A DNA stretch of 64,000 nt, taken from the NCBI GenBank assembly GCA_963457665.1, contig OY735215.1:32081900-32145899 (forward strand), in the 5' to 3' direction. Positions within the stretch are counted from its first letter, which is position 1. The number at the start of each line of letters is the position of its first letter. Both the position numbers and the translations under genes were made by a program. The notes beneath the pieces are model-generated. The model was not told the DNA's origin, searched no databases, and saw nothing but the letters and a program-made list of their open reading frames with translations. Shown in pieces: positions 1 through 12,063 of the stretch. Origin of the DNA: Thysanoteuthis rhombus (Eukaryota > Mollusca > Cephalopoda > Oegopsida > Thysanoteuthidae).

Positions 1-60
1 ATGACTGTGGTTTGTTGTGAGTGGCATATATATATATGTATATATATATATTATTCATTT

Positions 61-404
61 ATTGTGTCATCCACGGACAGCCGTTTCGATGTATTACATC
101 TCTTCAGTGTGGCAATAGACTTTCCATTATCCCATCCAGTACTGCGAGGCAGGATTGAAAACTTCACTTCAGACGCAGAGGCCGATATCCTACCTCTGGG
201 CTACGGAATTGGACGGTCAGTAAAGCTGAATTTAAGCGATATATTCATTTACGCAGAAATTCCCCATCTACTAGAGTGCTCGATTCCTATGGAAGAGCAT
301 TGCATATTCGACCCAACCTAGCAGTACTGGAAGGGATACTGGATTGTCTATAGCCAGTTGAAGAGTTATAGTACTACAAAATAACTGTCTGTGGATGACA
401 CAAT
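61..404. mobile_element. 344-bp inverted-repeat (MITE-like) element, copy 1
   Basis: The ends are a 20-bp inverted repeat: 61-80 reads ATTGTGTCATCCACGGACAG and 385-404 is its reverse complement with one mismatch. (TA)n-rich DNA lies on both sides. The interior has no convincing coding potential; the 106-residue frame running through it has no recognisable motif. A second copy of the left arm and interior lies at 44235-44475. Short size, terminal inverted repeats and at least two copies fit a non-autonomous DNA transposon. The target-site duplication is not clear, so the superfamily is unassigned. Confidence 0.7.
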
Positions 405-658
405 TATCACTGATATATATATATTAAAGACAGACTTAGGGACGGATCTCGTTCATAACCATGGGGCTGCATGTAGCTTCTATTCATTGTTCACTACAAT
501 TAAATCCAATTTTCTGACTTGAATTTGGTGATCAGTTTAGATATTTATGTCTTACTTTTTCTATTTTCACGAACGGTTCATAATGAATTGTTTATATGCC
601 CGTTAATGTGTCACTTGCACCGTTTCCAGTGAATCCCTGTTCCCATCGAGTCGTATGC
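405..658. other. Unassigned AT-rich spacer
   Basis: Ordinary AT-rich sequence between the inverted-repeat element and the first (TTA)n tract. I see no gene, RNA or repeat I can name. Confidence 0.4.
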
Positions 659-660
659 AA

Positions 661-721
<61 letters not shown>
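659..721. repeat. (TTA)n microsatellite
   Basis: About 20 uninterrupted TTA units. It directly abuts the 3' end of a minus-strand LINE fragment, so on the minus strand it is the (TAA)n tail or target of that LINE. Confidence 0.95.
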
Positions 722-881
722 TGCAATCTCACACCAGTTGCCTGGTGGTCACCGCTGGAGTTTGAGTAACTGCAAGTCTCCTCAAGTCTCCAGCCCTTCT
801 CTCTCATAGGTCACAGTAATACTGTGGTTTACAGTTTCACACCGGTTGCCCAGTGGTCATTGCTGAAGGCTGAGTTGTGGT
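722..881 (-). mobile_element. 3' end of (TAA)n-associated LINE, copy A
   Basis: About 160 bp matching the non-coding 3' end of the longer copies at 12064, 56884 and 57699. Shared blocks are CACACCAGTTGCCTGGTGG, CTCCTCAAGTCTCCAGCCC and CAGTTTCACACCGGTTGCC. The element reads on the minus strand and its 3' terminus touches the (TTA)n tract on the left. It is severely 5'-truncated, and the truncation point runs into a second triplet tract on the right. Confidence 0.8.
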
Positions 882-895
882 TGTTGTTGTTGTTG

Positions 896-975
<80 letters not shown>

Positions 976-985
976 ATAATAATAA
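882..985. repeat. (TTG)n-(TTA)n microsatellite
   Basis: Six TTG units pass into roughly 25 TTA units and then a few ATA units. It borders the 5'-truncated side of LINE copy A, so the LINE has TAA-type repeats on both sides. Confidence 0.95.
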
Positions 986-2380
986 TAAAGATCATGCTAT
1001 TTTTAATCACAAAGTAACGTAGTGATCTTCACTCTCGAGTAAAGGCCCAGTATCTGATTTACAATGGCTCTGGTGCTGGAAACATTTCTTTACTGCACAA
1101 TGAAGAAGGCATTTATCCATCTCCTTATGAGGGCAGAATGTTACACAAAGTCAAGATAAGTGTTGGTACTCACATGCGTGCAAGTGAGAAAGGACAAAAA
1201 AATGTCGTTCCCTTGGCATTCGGTTTATGATACGCCTCAAACATCAAGGCTAAACCCTGACCATGCCCCTCTAAGTGCAATAGGGAGGTGCGATCTAAGG
1301 AAGTGGTTCCCCTGGAACTAGATATTATACTTTGGGAGCATAAGGAAATCCTGTGCCGAAAATTGGGGAATTTCTTGAAATATTTTTGACGGTTTGAATT
1401 CAAGAAGAAAATACAAATTTTATAAAATCGGCACTAGATATCTGGTCTAAAACAGAACAATTCTTTATTGCAATGAAGAGAGGACCAGTTTTCCTGATGT
1501 CTGCAGTCACGGTCGATATGCTACAAAGATGTTATATCCTGAGTGAATGCATTAATATCAAGAGCATTGTTGTAATCAATCGATTTTCAAGGAAGGTCAA
1601 TGATTAATTAAGTAACTACCTGGTCTTAATTTATTGTCTGAAAATTACAGCTGCTCTTCAGGCTTAACAGACTGTATGGCGCCAGGTAAAACATAAGTAT
1701 ATATACATATCAGACAGGCGTGTTTAGCGCTCGGTCCTTCAGATGAGTAAGTTGAGTTTTAGCATAAATCGACGACTCTAATTTTGTAATAATTTTTGTA
1801 AAACTCGACCAATTTTCGTAAAATACATGTCATCTTGTAAAGACCTTTATTGTGAGAAACTTTTTTGATTTCACCTGATAAATGCAATGTACGATTTACG
1901 AGGGAATTTTCCATGTACATATATTTTCCCATGATATTATTCAAGTCTGACACGCAGATTATATAAACCACGAATAGTAAAACCCGTGAATATCAAGGGA
2001 TAACTGTTTTGCCAAAATTACATGAGTACCGAGAGAAAAGGACCTTCATATCCGCAGTTTCCAACGACGAACAGGAAGTCAAGGTCCAGTTTAGCACGAT
2101 AGTTTTGTTATAGATAGAGCCCCGCTCAAAAATCTTTAAAAATGTTTTTTTCACAAAACTGACAAATCTCCAAAAGGTTTGAAGTAGATTGAAAGGACAC
2201 AAAATTAAAAAGAATAACATAAATCCTCCCCTGAGATTGAAACCTGGAGCACCGATTCCATTTACCGTACTTTTAATTGCTTTTGTTATTGTTACTTCCA
2301 CTGTTTTTTAAAATAAATAAATCTTCGAATAAGCATCTGACTAATTAGAGCAGAAGTTGTAGTTAAATTGATCTGTAGGG
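986..2380. other. Unassigned stretch
   Basis: About 1.4 kb of unique-looking AT-rich DNA. Short frames of 70-102 residues on the minus strand have no recognisable motif, no gene-like context and no obvious splice structure. I see nothing I can name. Confidence 0.4.
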
Positions 2381-2394
2381 AACTGTGTGATCAG

Positions 2395-2445
2395 GACCCC
2401 CTATCCTATGTTGACCCTGGGGCCAAGTTACCTTCCATAGACAAG
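2395..2445 (-). repeat. Fragment of the dispersed satellite-like family
   Basis: The block CTATCCTATGTTGACC followed by a CTGGGGCCAAGTTACC-like stretch matches, in minus orientation, the core of the tandem repeat at 5974-6738 and its inverted relatives near 39 kb. It is a single partial monomer. Confidence 0.5.
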
Positions 2446-2524
2446 TTGAGAGTGCATAAACTGAAAATGTTTTCGAGTCAATAAGTCTTATACATGCAGG
2501 CGAGCAAGCAAGCAAGCAATCGTC

Positions 2525-2612
2525 ATCTTTACAGTAATAGATGGATAGATAAATGGATAGATAGACGGATGGATAGATAGATAGTTGAAGAGATAGATAG
2601 ATAGATAGATAT
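2525..2612. repeat. (GATA)n microsatellite
   Basis: Imperfect GATA/GATG units (ATAGATAGATAGATAGAT near the right end). Translated frames here give only YLSI-type low-complexity peptides. Confidence 0.9.
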
Positions 2613-2775
2613 GGACACATGTGTTTGAAACATACAACTATTGCCTTTGTACAAAATGTTCACATGTTTATTTTTGACTATTAGACAGTGACCGTTATTG
2701 GTATGCGCTATTGTTCTTATTTAAATTGAAAAGTCTGGGTCATATTATTCACAACTGTGTACAAGAGTACATTGA

Positions 2776-2847
2776 CACACTCACACACACACACATAAAC
2801 GCACACACACACACACACACACATACACACACACACATATATATATG

Positions 2848-2880
<33 letters not shown>

Positions 2881-2893
2881 GTGTATATATATG
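2776..2893. repeat. (CA)n-(TA)n compound microsatellite
   Basis: Alternating CA units pass into TA/TATG units. Frames on both strands ([12 protein letters not shown]) are translated microsatellite. Confidence 0.95.
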
Positions 2894-2899
2894 GGAGAA

Positions 2900-5080
2900 A
2901 CGGTTAGGTAAGTATGTCCTTTTTAAGCAATGAACTGTAACCAATTATTCTCATTATACTCGTCGTGGTTATTATTCATTTGTATTTGTGCGTGTATAAC
3001 AGCTGTTACCCACCCACTTGTTTAATAAAGGTTCGAGCCTTGCCATGGGGTCCCTTTCAACTTATCAAGGTGGCCTTCTGCTGCGTGGTTGTTTTTCCAT
3101 CTTTGATAAAAACAGATTTTATGAAATATACCTTCAAAGCAAAATTTTTGTCGGCATAGAAGACGGTTTTCAAATGTACTTGAAGGATGACCGCTCACTG
3201 AAACTCATCTAAGCCCCATAACTTTCCCAAACAGGCATCGGTAGACGGCCCCCGCTAAATCACAATGCCGGGGCATTGGATACAGTTTGATTCCTGCATG
3301 ATTTTGTTTGAATTCAAGGGCTCGTCTTATACACCGGTAAATACGGTAACTGCGGAACGTTCAACATCATTTTCGAAGTCCCCAAAGTTACCTGTTCATC
3401 AGTTTTGATCACTGGCACTAGCCGACGGCACTGACTGCTGAAGTCGATAATTGTACGGTAAAGCCTCGTTATAAAGAACTAATTAGGTGAAGGGACGGTC
3501 GTTAAAGCCGAAAGTTCGTTATACCGGATGGTAGCTCATCGATCGTTAAATAAGAAGTAAGTTCGGTAGTCCGCCACATTTGACGAACATCGTTCGAAAA
3601 TTCCAAACAAACTTCGGTTGCCCTTCATTACCTCGAAGGAGTAGACGTAAGTGTTCTACATTTCAGGGCTATGGCCGTAATGCACGCAAAAACACAAGCA
3701 TTGAACGGAGAACGCGTTGAGGCGAACGAGTATCCAAGGGGTCAACGCCTTAACCACGTACGTGCAGGTCTGAATTCCTTGACATTGATGTATCCCATCA
3801 GTCTTGGCACGAGCACTACGAATGTAATAAACTGCTTCATCTCCGCACTTCTTCCTTAAGGCCATTGATCGTTGTATTAGCGATAGGACTACCGAAATAC
3901 AACGGTTTTGAACGTTGATTTCCCGCTTTATTTAGAAATTTTGTTGAGATTGAGAATGAGAGATCGAATGAGGAATGAGGTTTCTTCTTTTGTCAAATCG
4001 TCCTACCACAACACGACTGGTAGAAAGAGAAACCTGACCCTCACATCGGACACAGCACAGTCACGTCCACCCTGGCTTACTGCTGACTGACGACTGCTCG
4101 AATGGCTGGAAGTTTTTTGACGTGGTTGACTGTGTATTCCTGTATGCACTCATCCTCAAAAACACTTATTCAAACGTAAATTGATATTCACGTGACCTTG
4201 GTCTCATTGGACTACCCCTAATATTGACACGTACCTTATGAGGTCAAGACGCACTGTCGGATAGATTACAATAATACAGAGTTGTTTCAAAGCTGTTTTC
4301 AGATGCCGTAATGGAATTACTTGTGAATAATACGCTTGAAATATGAACATTTTAATTATTGTTTGTTGTGCGTGTTTAAAGTGATCCGATAGGATGTTGA
4401 TGACAATTGCATGCTGTTCAGATTCTTTACTCATTCTCGAACATGTAAACAGTATACAATTTTCTCTGTGCCGCTGCAAGTTACCCTGAAAAGGATGCCT
4501 GCCAATCATCGAAATGCATCGAAACATGCCCACGAGATAATAACGTTTTCTTTTCAGATGTAACACCTGCTTTTCTCTTAAGTTTAATTCTCTTCACCTT
4601 CCAATTGCCATTTTCATCAATATTCCAAGTATTGTATTTGGTTTATTTGAACTTATTTCCATGTCTCCGTTGTTTATTTACCCCAAGGTGTCGGTTGTAT
4701 ACCATCTGGTTTTCTTAATTGTTTACTGGTTCTGAATTGTTGGACCTGGTTTTGAAATGTGTTCTGGAATCCCTAATCTCATCCGAAATCATAAAAAGCT
4801 GGAAGTTTCGGGAGCCAAATCTCTGTACAGGAGTTCACAGACCAGGGTGAAGAGATGTTTTGCAAAAAAACTGTATTCAAGTCGAGAAGAAAAGATGGAT
4901 TTGCTCATTGCAAATGCAACGGTCGCACAGTACATAAATTCACTCCGTGACGTCTCACTGTCGACTGATAACCCTACAGGAGAGTTTAAGTCTACGAATG
5001 CGCAGTAAAGTCTCCCCTGATTGGTTGTCAAGTTACATCTAGGCTGGACATCAAGGTCGGCTCTGGTGATATTCAAAATG
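2900..5080. other. Unassigned stretch with one 120-residue minus frame
   Basis: About 2.2 kb with no recognised gene. The longest frame is minus 4204-4566 (120 residues, rich in His, Arg and Ile). I do not recognise it; it has no signal peptide, clear domain or flanking exon. At 3453-3535 a TCGTTATAAAGAAC-like end resembles termini of Tigger/pogo-type elements and recurs near 31.7, 42.1 and 54.3 kb, which is weak evidence for a transposon fragment. Confidence 0.35.
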
Positions 5081-5094
5081 GCAGTATAGTTTCC

Positions 5095-5480
5095 AGGCAG
5101 ACCTCATATTTGAAACTGTCCACTAATATTGTCAACGTAGGTTTCTCCAGTTTTTTAGTTAGTCTGGCTGGCTGGCTGGCTGGCTGGCTATGTATGTATC
5201 ATACGTAAAGGCAGCATCAATGAAGCCAGACGGCTGAAAATTCGAACATTTACTCATTATGTCTAGAAAAGTTTTTTTTTCGTTTGTTTGTTTTTCAAAC
5301 CCTGACCTCTAAATAGGTTCACAGTGTGTGTGTGGGGGGGGGGTTAATTTGCTGTTCAAAATTTGGTCCCTCAGTTTGTGTCTGATAGCATCAACACTTG
5401 TTTGTTTATTTTTTAATTCAACAAAAGGCGAGAAAATAAACTTATTCATTGATCACGCCTTTCTCCATCTTTTAATCAAT
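5095..5480 (+). repeat. Dispersed repeat family D, copy 1
   Basis: Shares an ordered set of blocks with 30495-31085, 53565-53925 and (inverted) 25290-25560. The blocks are a GAAACTGTC...TGTCAACGTAGGTTTCT start, a (CTGG)n run at 5165-5189, a region ending in ACTCATTATG, and a downstream TTATTCATTGATCACGCC block. No protein similarity is visible. It may be the 3' part of a LINE or a SINE-like unit; the class is unresolved. Confidence 0.6.
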
Positions 5481-5654
5481 AACCTCACCTCTTTCTTTAA
5501 TTATTCACACTTTTATCTTCACCTTTTATCTTTATTATAGCTTTACATCTGCAAATGTCTTTTTGACCTTTCTCAGGTGTATGCTGTATCTGATAATCCT
5601 TTTACTGTGAGGGTATTTACTAAGCTAAGTATGGCACAAGGCCATAAGTGAGGG

Positions 5655-5885
5655 ATACTCCTGGATGATCGATCTCACTTCACAGTATTAATGGTTTGCT
5701 AAGCAAGCCCATTAAGTATTACCCAATAGCGAAGCCGTCCATAAGTATGTACCATTCTTAACGTGTTGATAGTACGACGTACGACCACGAGTGCAGGAGC
5801 AATCCATTGATGGTCGAACTCATTACGTAGTAGTAATGGTCAGCATGATTAGCTCGCTAACCATGACCCAATGGCAACACTTGGT
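5655..5885 (-). repeat. Two tRNA-derived SINE heads
   Basis: Read on the minus strand, 5790-5880 begins TGGTTAGCGAGC (A-box-like) and continues to TGAGTTCGACCATCA (B-box-like) at tRNA-like spacing. A second, more diverged unit at about 5665-5745 has GGGCTTGCTTAGC and GAAGTGAGATCGATCATCC. Neither folds as an intact tRNA, so they are SINE heads rather than functional tRNA genes. The same type recurs at 41.8-43.0 and 62.5-62.9 kb. Confidence 0.6.
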
Positions 5886-5973
5886 CATCCAGAGTATCTA
5901 ATACTAAAAAGACAATGAATATTTTTTTGTTCTCTTCTTTGTCTCTACTTTATGATTTTAGACTTCTAAACGG

Positions 5974-6738
5974 TTGCACCTTACAAGCTGGAAATTTGTG
6001 CATGAAAGTACCTTGACCCTAGGACGAGTAAAGAGTAGGTGGTGCTGACCTCTAACGGTCAATTTGAAGTCAAATCAATTTTAGCAGACATTTTAAATCT
6101 AGCAGAGACGACTGTTCTTTATGACCTGTGAATGTGAGTACAATCGCAAGTTGACTCCATGATCAAAATAGGATTAGTGATGCTGGTTTCTGGTGATCTC
6201 TAAAAAACAATTTGGGGTCGGGTCAAACTTATCATTTTCAAATTTATCCGCAGCAAATTTTGACATTTTCAAATCTAAGTGATACAGGTAGTAAATTCGT
6301 CTGCATAGGTGTCTTGACCGCGTGATGAAAATAGGATTGGTGGAGTTGATCTCTGTTGACCTCGAAAGGTTAATTTATGCTCATGTCAATCTTGACATTC
6401 TCAAAAAAGGTTAACTTTGGCAATTTCAAATCTGCTAATTAGTCTACATGGGTTTCTTGACCCCGTGATGGACATAGGATAGGCAGAGCTGACCACTGGT
6501 GACCTCTAAAGGACAATCTAAAGTTAGGTCAATCTTGTGATTTACAAAAGTAGACATTTTTGGCATTTTCAAATTTAATGGAGATAGCTACACCACACGG
6601 GCTTCTAATTTGTCTACATAGGCAACTTGGTCCTGTGATCAACTTAGGATAGGTGAGGCTGACCTCTGGTGACGACTAAATTTCAATTTTTGGTCAGGTC
6701 AATTTTAGCATTTCCCTAATCTGACGAAGACGGCTGCA
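5974..6738 (+). repeat. Tandem satellite-like repeat, about five diverged monomers
   Basis: Five consecutive monomers of about 130-175 bp (near 5974, 6114, 6289, 6434, 6609). Each follows the same order: CTTGACC...GTGATGAAAATAGGAT, then GCTGACCTCTGGTGACCTC, then GTCAATTTT, then GCATTTTCAAATCT. The array ends in ACGGCTGC. The family occurs inverted near 39 kb and as two opposed arms at 58.9-59.6 kb. It has no open frame and no homology I recognise. Confidence 0.8.
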
Positions 6739-6739
6739 G

Positions 6740-7930
6740 TCCATCGACTCTTTATTAGGCAATGCTATTAGCTCCTAACATAATTGCTTATACGAATCAC
6801 TAAATCTAATACCGAATAGTCAATTTGGATTTGTAGAGGCCTCATATACAGATCATTTTTATGATAAACAACTAAATTAATATCATACGCAAATTGTTGC
6901 GATTTTTTTTTCATTGTCGCGTATCAAGAACATCTCGTCCCGAAGCAATTGAATAAAACAAAACGCAATACACCTCACTTTGAAGAAATAATATCCCGAA
7001 CTTTTATCAACAGAAGGAAATACAGATCAGAAAGTAAAAAAAAAAAAGAAAGTCTTGTTTGCGAATGAGTTCCTTCGCAGAAAAAAATCCAAACATACTG
7101 TGTTTCTAGTTAACAAGAGTTTATTTCTGTAAATCGAAAGAGTCTTTCGGACGAAATGTTGAAGTTCGTAGAGGCGAGAGTATTCTATTTGTTGAGTTCC
7201 GTTGGGGAGATGAATGTTTTCTTGTTGTACAGAAGCTAATTGTTCTTTGATGAATTTAGTCCTGTTGATAAAGGGGAAGAGAGAACGTTCCCGACAGTAC
7301 TAATTTTTTTGAGAGTCAATACCATGGCTTTTCACTTGGCCATGTTGGTTTGGCTAGCAATATCCACTTTAGCCATTCGAAGCAGCCGGAGCGCTTTGCC
7401 CAACCTCTAATTAGGGAGTTTATAAAAAAATGTTTTCCTTGTCTGATGAGAGAAATAGAGAAAGGAATAGAAACTGAGCTGGCTGGCCATAGGTCTAGCT
7501 GCCCGACTGAGGGATGATTTTAGTCACCTGACCCTTTTTTAGGCGTTCTCATTGGCCGAATTTCAGTCAATGAGGAAAGTAAATGCTCTCAGCCCCGGAA
7601 TATTTTTGCAAGACGCGGTAAATGAAATTTTACATCAAAATATACAATAAATTTCGATTCGCACGTGATGTTCTAATCCCCCCTCCCGAACTTTTCGGTA
7701 GCACCTCGTGTATTCTAATTAGTTTGCATTCTCTTTCAAGTTGATAAGAATGAACCGTGAAATTCTCAGAGAGGTAACTAGTTATTATCGTCCAGGTTGA
7801 AATGAGTTATTTTAGTTACATAATAGATTGAACCATCCCGATAGAAGACTTTAGATGTATTGTTATGCATATTTGAAGATCGTAAGAAGATAATAAGAAA
7901 TACGGTCACCTAATTAAAAACTGCTGTAAC
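6740..7930. other. Unassigned stretch
   Basis: About 1.2 kb of unique-looking DNA with short A and T runs. No open frame of 60 codons, no RNA gene and no repeat I can name. Confidence 0.4.
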
Positions 7931-7932
7931 TT

Positions 7933-7935
<3 letters not shown>

Positions 7936-8014
<79 letters not shown>
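7936..8014. repeat. (CA)n-(TA)n microsatellite
   Basis: About 15 CA units pass into about 25 TA units. Confidence 0.95.
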
Positions 8015-8015
<1 letters not shown>

Positions 8016-8517
8016 TAGTAGAAGTAACAATTGGAAGGTGAAAAAAAAAGCTCAAGAGAAAGCAGGTATTACATCTCAAAATCTTATTATCATCACGTGG
8101 GCATGTTTCGATGCCTTTCGACGGGTGCCAGCCACATTTTTAAGAGAAAAAATCTTACAGTGGTTCAAAGACTATTTCGCTGTTTACATGTTTGAGGCTG
8201 AGGAAAGAAATAGAGATATTTCTGTGTTGTTCAGTTGTTCTATAGGAGGGGAGGTGTTTGTATCAGTGCAGGTGACAATAAAGTTTGGTCTGAAATAAGG
8301 AAGGTCTGTGAGGGGAGGAGTGAGGGGGTGTTTGTTTCCTGTCTTTGTGGGTGTTGGGATTGTATTAGATAAGAAGGGGCATTCCGTAAACAGCCCAGAT
8401 AAGAATTTAAGAATAAGCTCTCGGTGTAAATAACTTTTTTTTTCAATTTATTGTGCTGTGTACGATAAAATATATTGAAGAACAAACTTTCCACTGTGTT
8501 GTCACATTTGAAATTAT

Positions 8518-8554
<37 letters not shown>

Positions 8555-9450
8555 GTAAAACATAGCCGAAAGAGAGGTGATGTTTCATTAACACTGCTGG
8601 GGTAGCATGTTAGTATAAGTGTTGTTTTTTTTAACCCCCGAAATGGTTACATGGTAAACAACTGATTATCCCAACAAGAGAAAAATTATATATTGTACAA
8701 TAATGACATAGTATATATAAAACAGGGAGAAAACACCGAAAAAAATAACGTAAATTGCATTAACAGATATTGAGTGACTGAAGTGACACAAAAAACTTTT
8801 TAAAAAATGTTTTGATGTTCAGAGTTTAAAGCTGTAAAGCTTTCTAGACTATATATACATATTGCCCGGGAACCAAAGCATTCAGTTTTTTGACTGCTTG
8901 ATTAAGAGGAAAATAATTTCGAGAATAATTATAATTTTTTCGAACAAAGTATTGTGGTAAGATATACAAAGAAACCTGACTTAGAGGGAAATATAGTCAG
9001 CTGAGGGATCCATTTGAATATCATGAGCTAAAGTCTTCTTGAGAAACAATTTTCGGCAGTTTGGGTCTCGTGTATTAGATATCGGGGATAATTTTCAACG
9101 CAGTACCCGTTTTCTATGCATGGGTTTTATGAAGACCCATATCACAGGATTCATGAATGTTTATTCTCCCCTTTTTAGGGGACACGTAAAAGAGGCTTCG
9201 TTCATTTATAGGATCCAGAAATGTTTGGAATGTTTGGAATAAATTTTTGATTTCAAAGTACTCTATTTTCCATCGGTTTTTGTCTTTTGTTTCCATCAGA
9301 TGGGTTCAAGAGTGAAATCCATTGTGTCCGTGCCATTCTGGGTGAAAAGTTAGTCTTAAATGAACATTTTTTTTCAACTCTTGTTAGATAGTATTTACTC
9401 CATGTTGACATGTTTTTGGAACAAACAAACAATTAGACAGACACTGACAA
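8015..9450. other. Unassigned stretch with a short (CA)n-(TA)n tract
   Basis: Contains a compound CA/TA microsatellite at 8517-8556 and otherwise AT-rich DNA. Frames of 60-107 residues at 8038-8563 and 9039-9296 overlap on opposite strands and match nothing I recognise. Confidence 0.4.
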
Positions 9451-9539
9451 ATTAATGTGTGCACACACACACAAACATACACATGATCCTCAGTTATTTA
9501 TTGAAATTCTTTCAGGTCAAGCACTTCCACTATTATTAT

Positions 9540-9549
9540 CATCATCATT

Positions 9550-9580
<31 letters not shown>

Positions 9581-9593
9581 TTATTATTATTCA
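9540..9593. repeat. (TTA)n microsatellite
   Basis: Imperfect TTA/TCA triplets. Unlike the tracts at 661, 12028, 56829 and 57628 it has no LINE 3' end beside it. Confidence 0.9.
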
Positions 9594-9699
9594 CTTCGAA
9601 GATTCCTTCGGTGCCAAGTCACATTCTATTTATAAATCGTATTTTATCATTATTGACTTATTCCTCTTATCTTCTTATAAAGGACTGTAATTAGGAATT

Positions 9700-10985
9700 A
9701 ATTGGACGGAAATTATCTTCCTTGATCAGAGTGACGCTGTGTCTCCTCCTCAGTGGATCCTTTCACACCAGATGCCTCCTCTGCCCACGTTGTGCATTTT
9801 TAGATCCGAAGAAGACTTCTGGCGTTGGATCGAAGGGTCCGACTAAGGCGAGCAGGTCACAAATTGAGTTGAAAGGAAAAGTCCGGGCGCCTGTTTTAAA
9901 CAATAACAAGCGTTTTATTTTTTGTAAATACAATCAACACCTTCTCTTCTGGAATCAAAAGGCAACTTTTAGAATAAGACAGTTTCAGGAATCTCTATCG
10001 TGGGAGACAGAATGAATGTTAACGACGGGAATTGAGATGCAATTCTTGTTCGATTCTTCAAGTAGATCTTCGTTCGGACAAATCGAATTTTTGGTTCGGT
10101 CTCAGTTGGGTTTTCTTTCTTCCTTCTTCTTTCTAAACCCAGAAGCGGTCAGCGCCCCACGCATCGTGGTCCCAAGGGCTTAGCAACAGAAACTCTCTGC
10201 TATTCTCAAGCAACCGTTCGAATTTCGAAAATCTCACGTATTCATTGGTAGCCTTCGGGTTATGTGTTGGGTAGAGATGTCTACGGGTTTTTTTTTAAAT
10301 TAAAATGATCTTTCGTCATCAAAGGGGTGTAGCCAGTGAATCAAACATGTCTCACACATATGCCCCCGCTCATGCGAGGATTACCTAAGAAAATGTATCC
10401 CCTCACGTTTCTTTCACCGCCACACCCCTGAATGGAAAACTCCGGAAAAAATTATATTAAGGTAAAGATTCTGTTCCTATCGGCAAGATTTCTATTTCGA
10501 TGACGGACAACGAGGGTTGACCTCTGGTCAAGGAACCAGACAACAATAGCTGAGAATCAGCTAAATTTTCCCGACTTTAGCCCCGATAGGAATCGTAATT
10601 CCAACTCTGTTTATGTCTAGCAGCTGACCCCCAGGTCATCGCCGAACAGACAATAACAATCCCCTTTTAACTCTATTTCGTGGGAGATTTCAATTTTTAC
10701 ACAAGCATCCGAAATTCCAAAGAATTTTCATTCGTACTTCATAGTTTTAAGTGCTTGTAAAATTGACACAACTCGCTGTGTCACAACTCGCATCATTTTT
10801 CAATTTATACTTAATTAGATTAATTACTCGGAAACCGATAGCCTGATTGCACAGGAAATTATTTCATAGTATTTTAACGGTAGAGCGCTACCGAAAATTG
10901 CGCCAGAATGAACTTTTTTTTCTTACTGGGTACGGTAATAAACCATTAACCCCACAAACAAACATACAGCAATCGGATCATTATT
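9700..10985. other. Unassigned moderately GC-richer stretch
   Basis: Roughly 9720-10440 is less AT-rich than its surroundings (for example the CGCCCCACGCATCGTGG block at about 10150 and the CCCCCGCTCATGCGAGG block at about 10363). I cannot assign it. A transposon terminal region is possible, but I see no paired ends and no coding motif. Confidence 0.3.
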
Positions 10986-10989
10986 ATAC

Positions 10990-11645
10990 AGATTCATGTG
11001 CAATAATCATGTTGAGAATAAGAACATAACTGTCAAGATAGAAGATGCAAAACTCAGCAAGGTAGACCACTACGTCTACTTAGGACAACAAATCTCCATG
11101 AGACCCTCAAAAGAGGAGGAAATCAAGCGAAGAATCACTTTGGGATGGTAAGCCTTCGGCAGAGCAAACTCAACTTTCAAGATCCAGATGATCCCAATAA
11201 TCCTAAAAAGAAGAGTATACAACCAATGCATTCTCCCGGTAGTCACTTATGGAGCTGAAACATGGAACCTAACCAAGAGAAAGGCCTACAAACTGAGAAG
11301 CATGCAACGTGCGCATGAGAGAACCATGCTAAATCTTACATGGAGAGATCACAAGACAACACAGTATATAAGGAAGAAAACGGGTGTCCGTGACATCATA
11401 GAAATGATCTAAAAAAACTCTGTTGCAAGAATGAAAGACAACCGTTGGACATCACGTCTCACAACATGGATCCTCAGAGATCACATAAGAAACCGAGGCC
11501 AACAGAACACAAGATGGAGAGATGAACTAGACAGATTCAGGAAATACTGGCTCTGCAACGCCTATGATAGAGAATTGTGGCGAATCCTGGGGAAGGTCTA
11601 TGTCCAACGACGGTCGTTAAAAGACTGGTGATGATAATGATTACT
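10990..11645 (+). mobile_element. RTE-like LINE, 5'-truncated copy 1
   Basis: Translation gives the region after the reverse-transcriptase palm: a DHYVYLGQQISM block, then LPVVTYGAETWNLTK, RAHERTMLNLTWRDH and GVRDIIEMI. After an interruption at about 11412 it continues with VARMKDNRWTSRLTTW, RDELDRFRKYWL and VYVQRRSLKDW. This is the typical C-terminus of RTE-clade endonuclease/reverse transcriptases (YLG, YG.E.W, GHVAR, RW.DEL). Endonuclease and catalytic YADD are missing through 5' truncation. In-frame stops at the ITLGW position and after EMI, and loss of the KWQWAGH segment present in other copies, show it is dead. The 3' end is a short TGATGATAATGA tail, as in the sibling copies at 15.3, 30.1 and 42.5 kb. 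Confidence 0.85.
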
Positions 11646-12026
11646 TGGGTTTTTTTTTAACGCTCTCAGTCAATACATTCTTAGAATTACAATTACTAGG
11701 TAGCAAAACAAAGATGGCATAAAGAATTGGACAGAAAGTGGCGATAGAATTGGCTACAGATTTGAGCTCCGCCTATTAATCGAAACTCTCGCGACCCAAG
11801 TGTTTAAGGAACGTCGATGGAAGATGGGCTCCCAAGGCTTTCGGTGCGAGTTAAAGTTATTTGCTCTAATGGCCAAAGCCTTTATCAACTAAGAGTGTTG
11901 TGAAGAAAGTGACTCTAATTAGATGTAGTAAAGCTAATCATAAGATGATATTACTGAACATGCTTTGTCTGAAATAATTTCGATAAAGTTAAATCATAAT
12001 TCGATTTTTGCAATTTTCATGAATTT

Positions 12027-12027
<1 letters not shown>
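11646..12027. other. Unassigned spacer
   Basis: AT-rich sequence between the RTE-like fragment and the next (TTA)n tract. No feature recognised. Confidence 0.4.

Positions 12028-12063
<36 letters not shown>
12028..12063. repeat. (TTA)n microsatellite at LINE 3' end
   Basis: About 11 TTA units directly abutting the 3' terminus of minus-strand LINE copy B. Confidence 0.95.

Noticed and set aside
4204-4566. 120-residue minus frame as a small gene
   Set aside because: No recognised domain, no expression or splice evidence, and AT-rich DNA gives such frames by chance.
9700-10440. LTR-retrotransposon terminal repeat
   Set aside because: Composition differs from the flanks, but I found no repeated partner, primer-binding site or coding motif.
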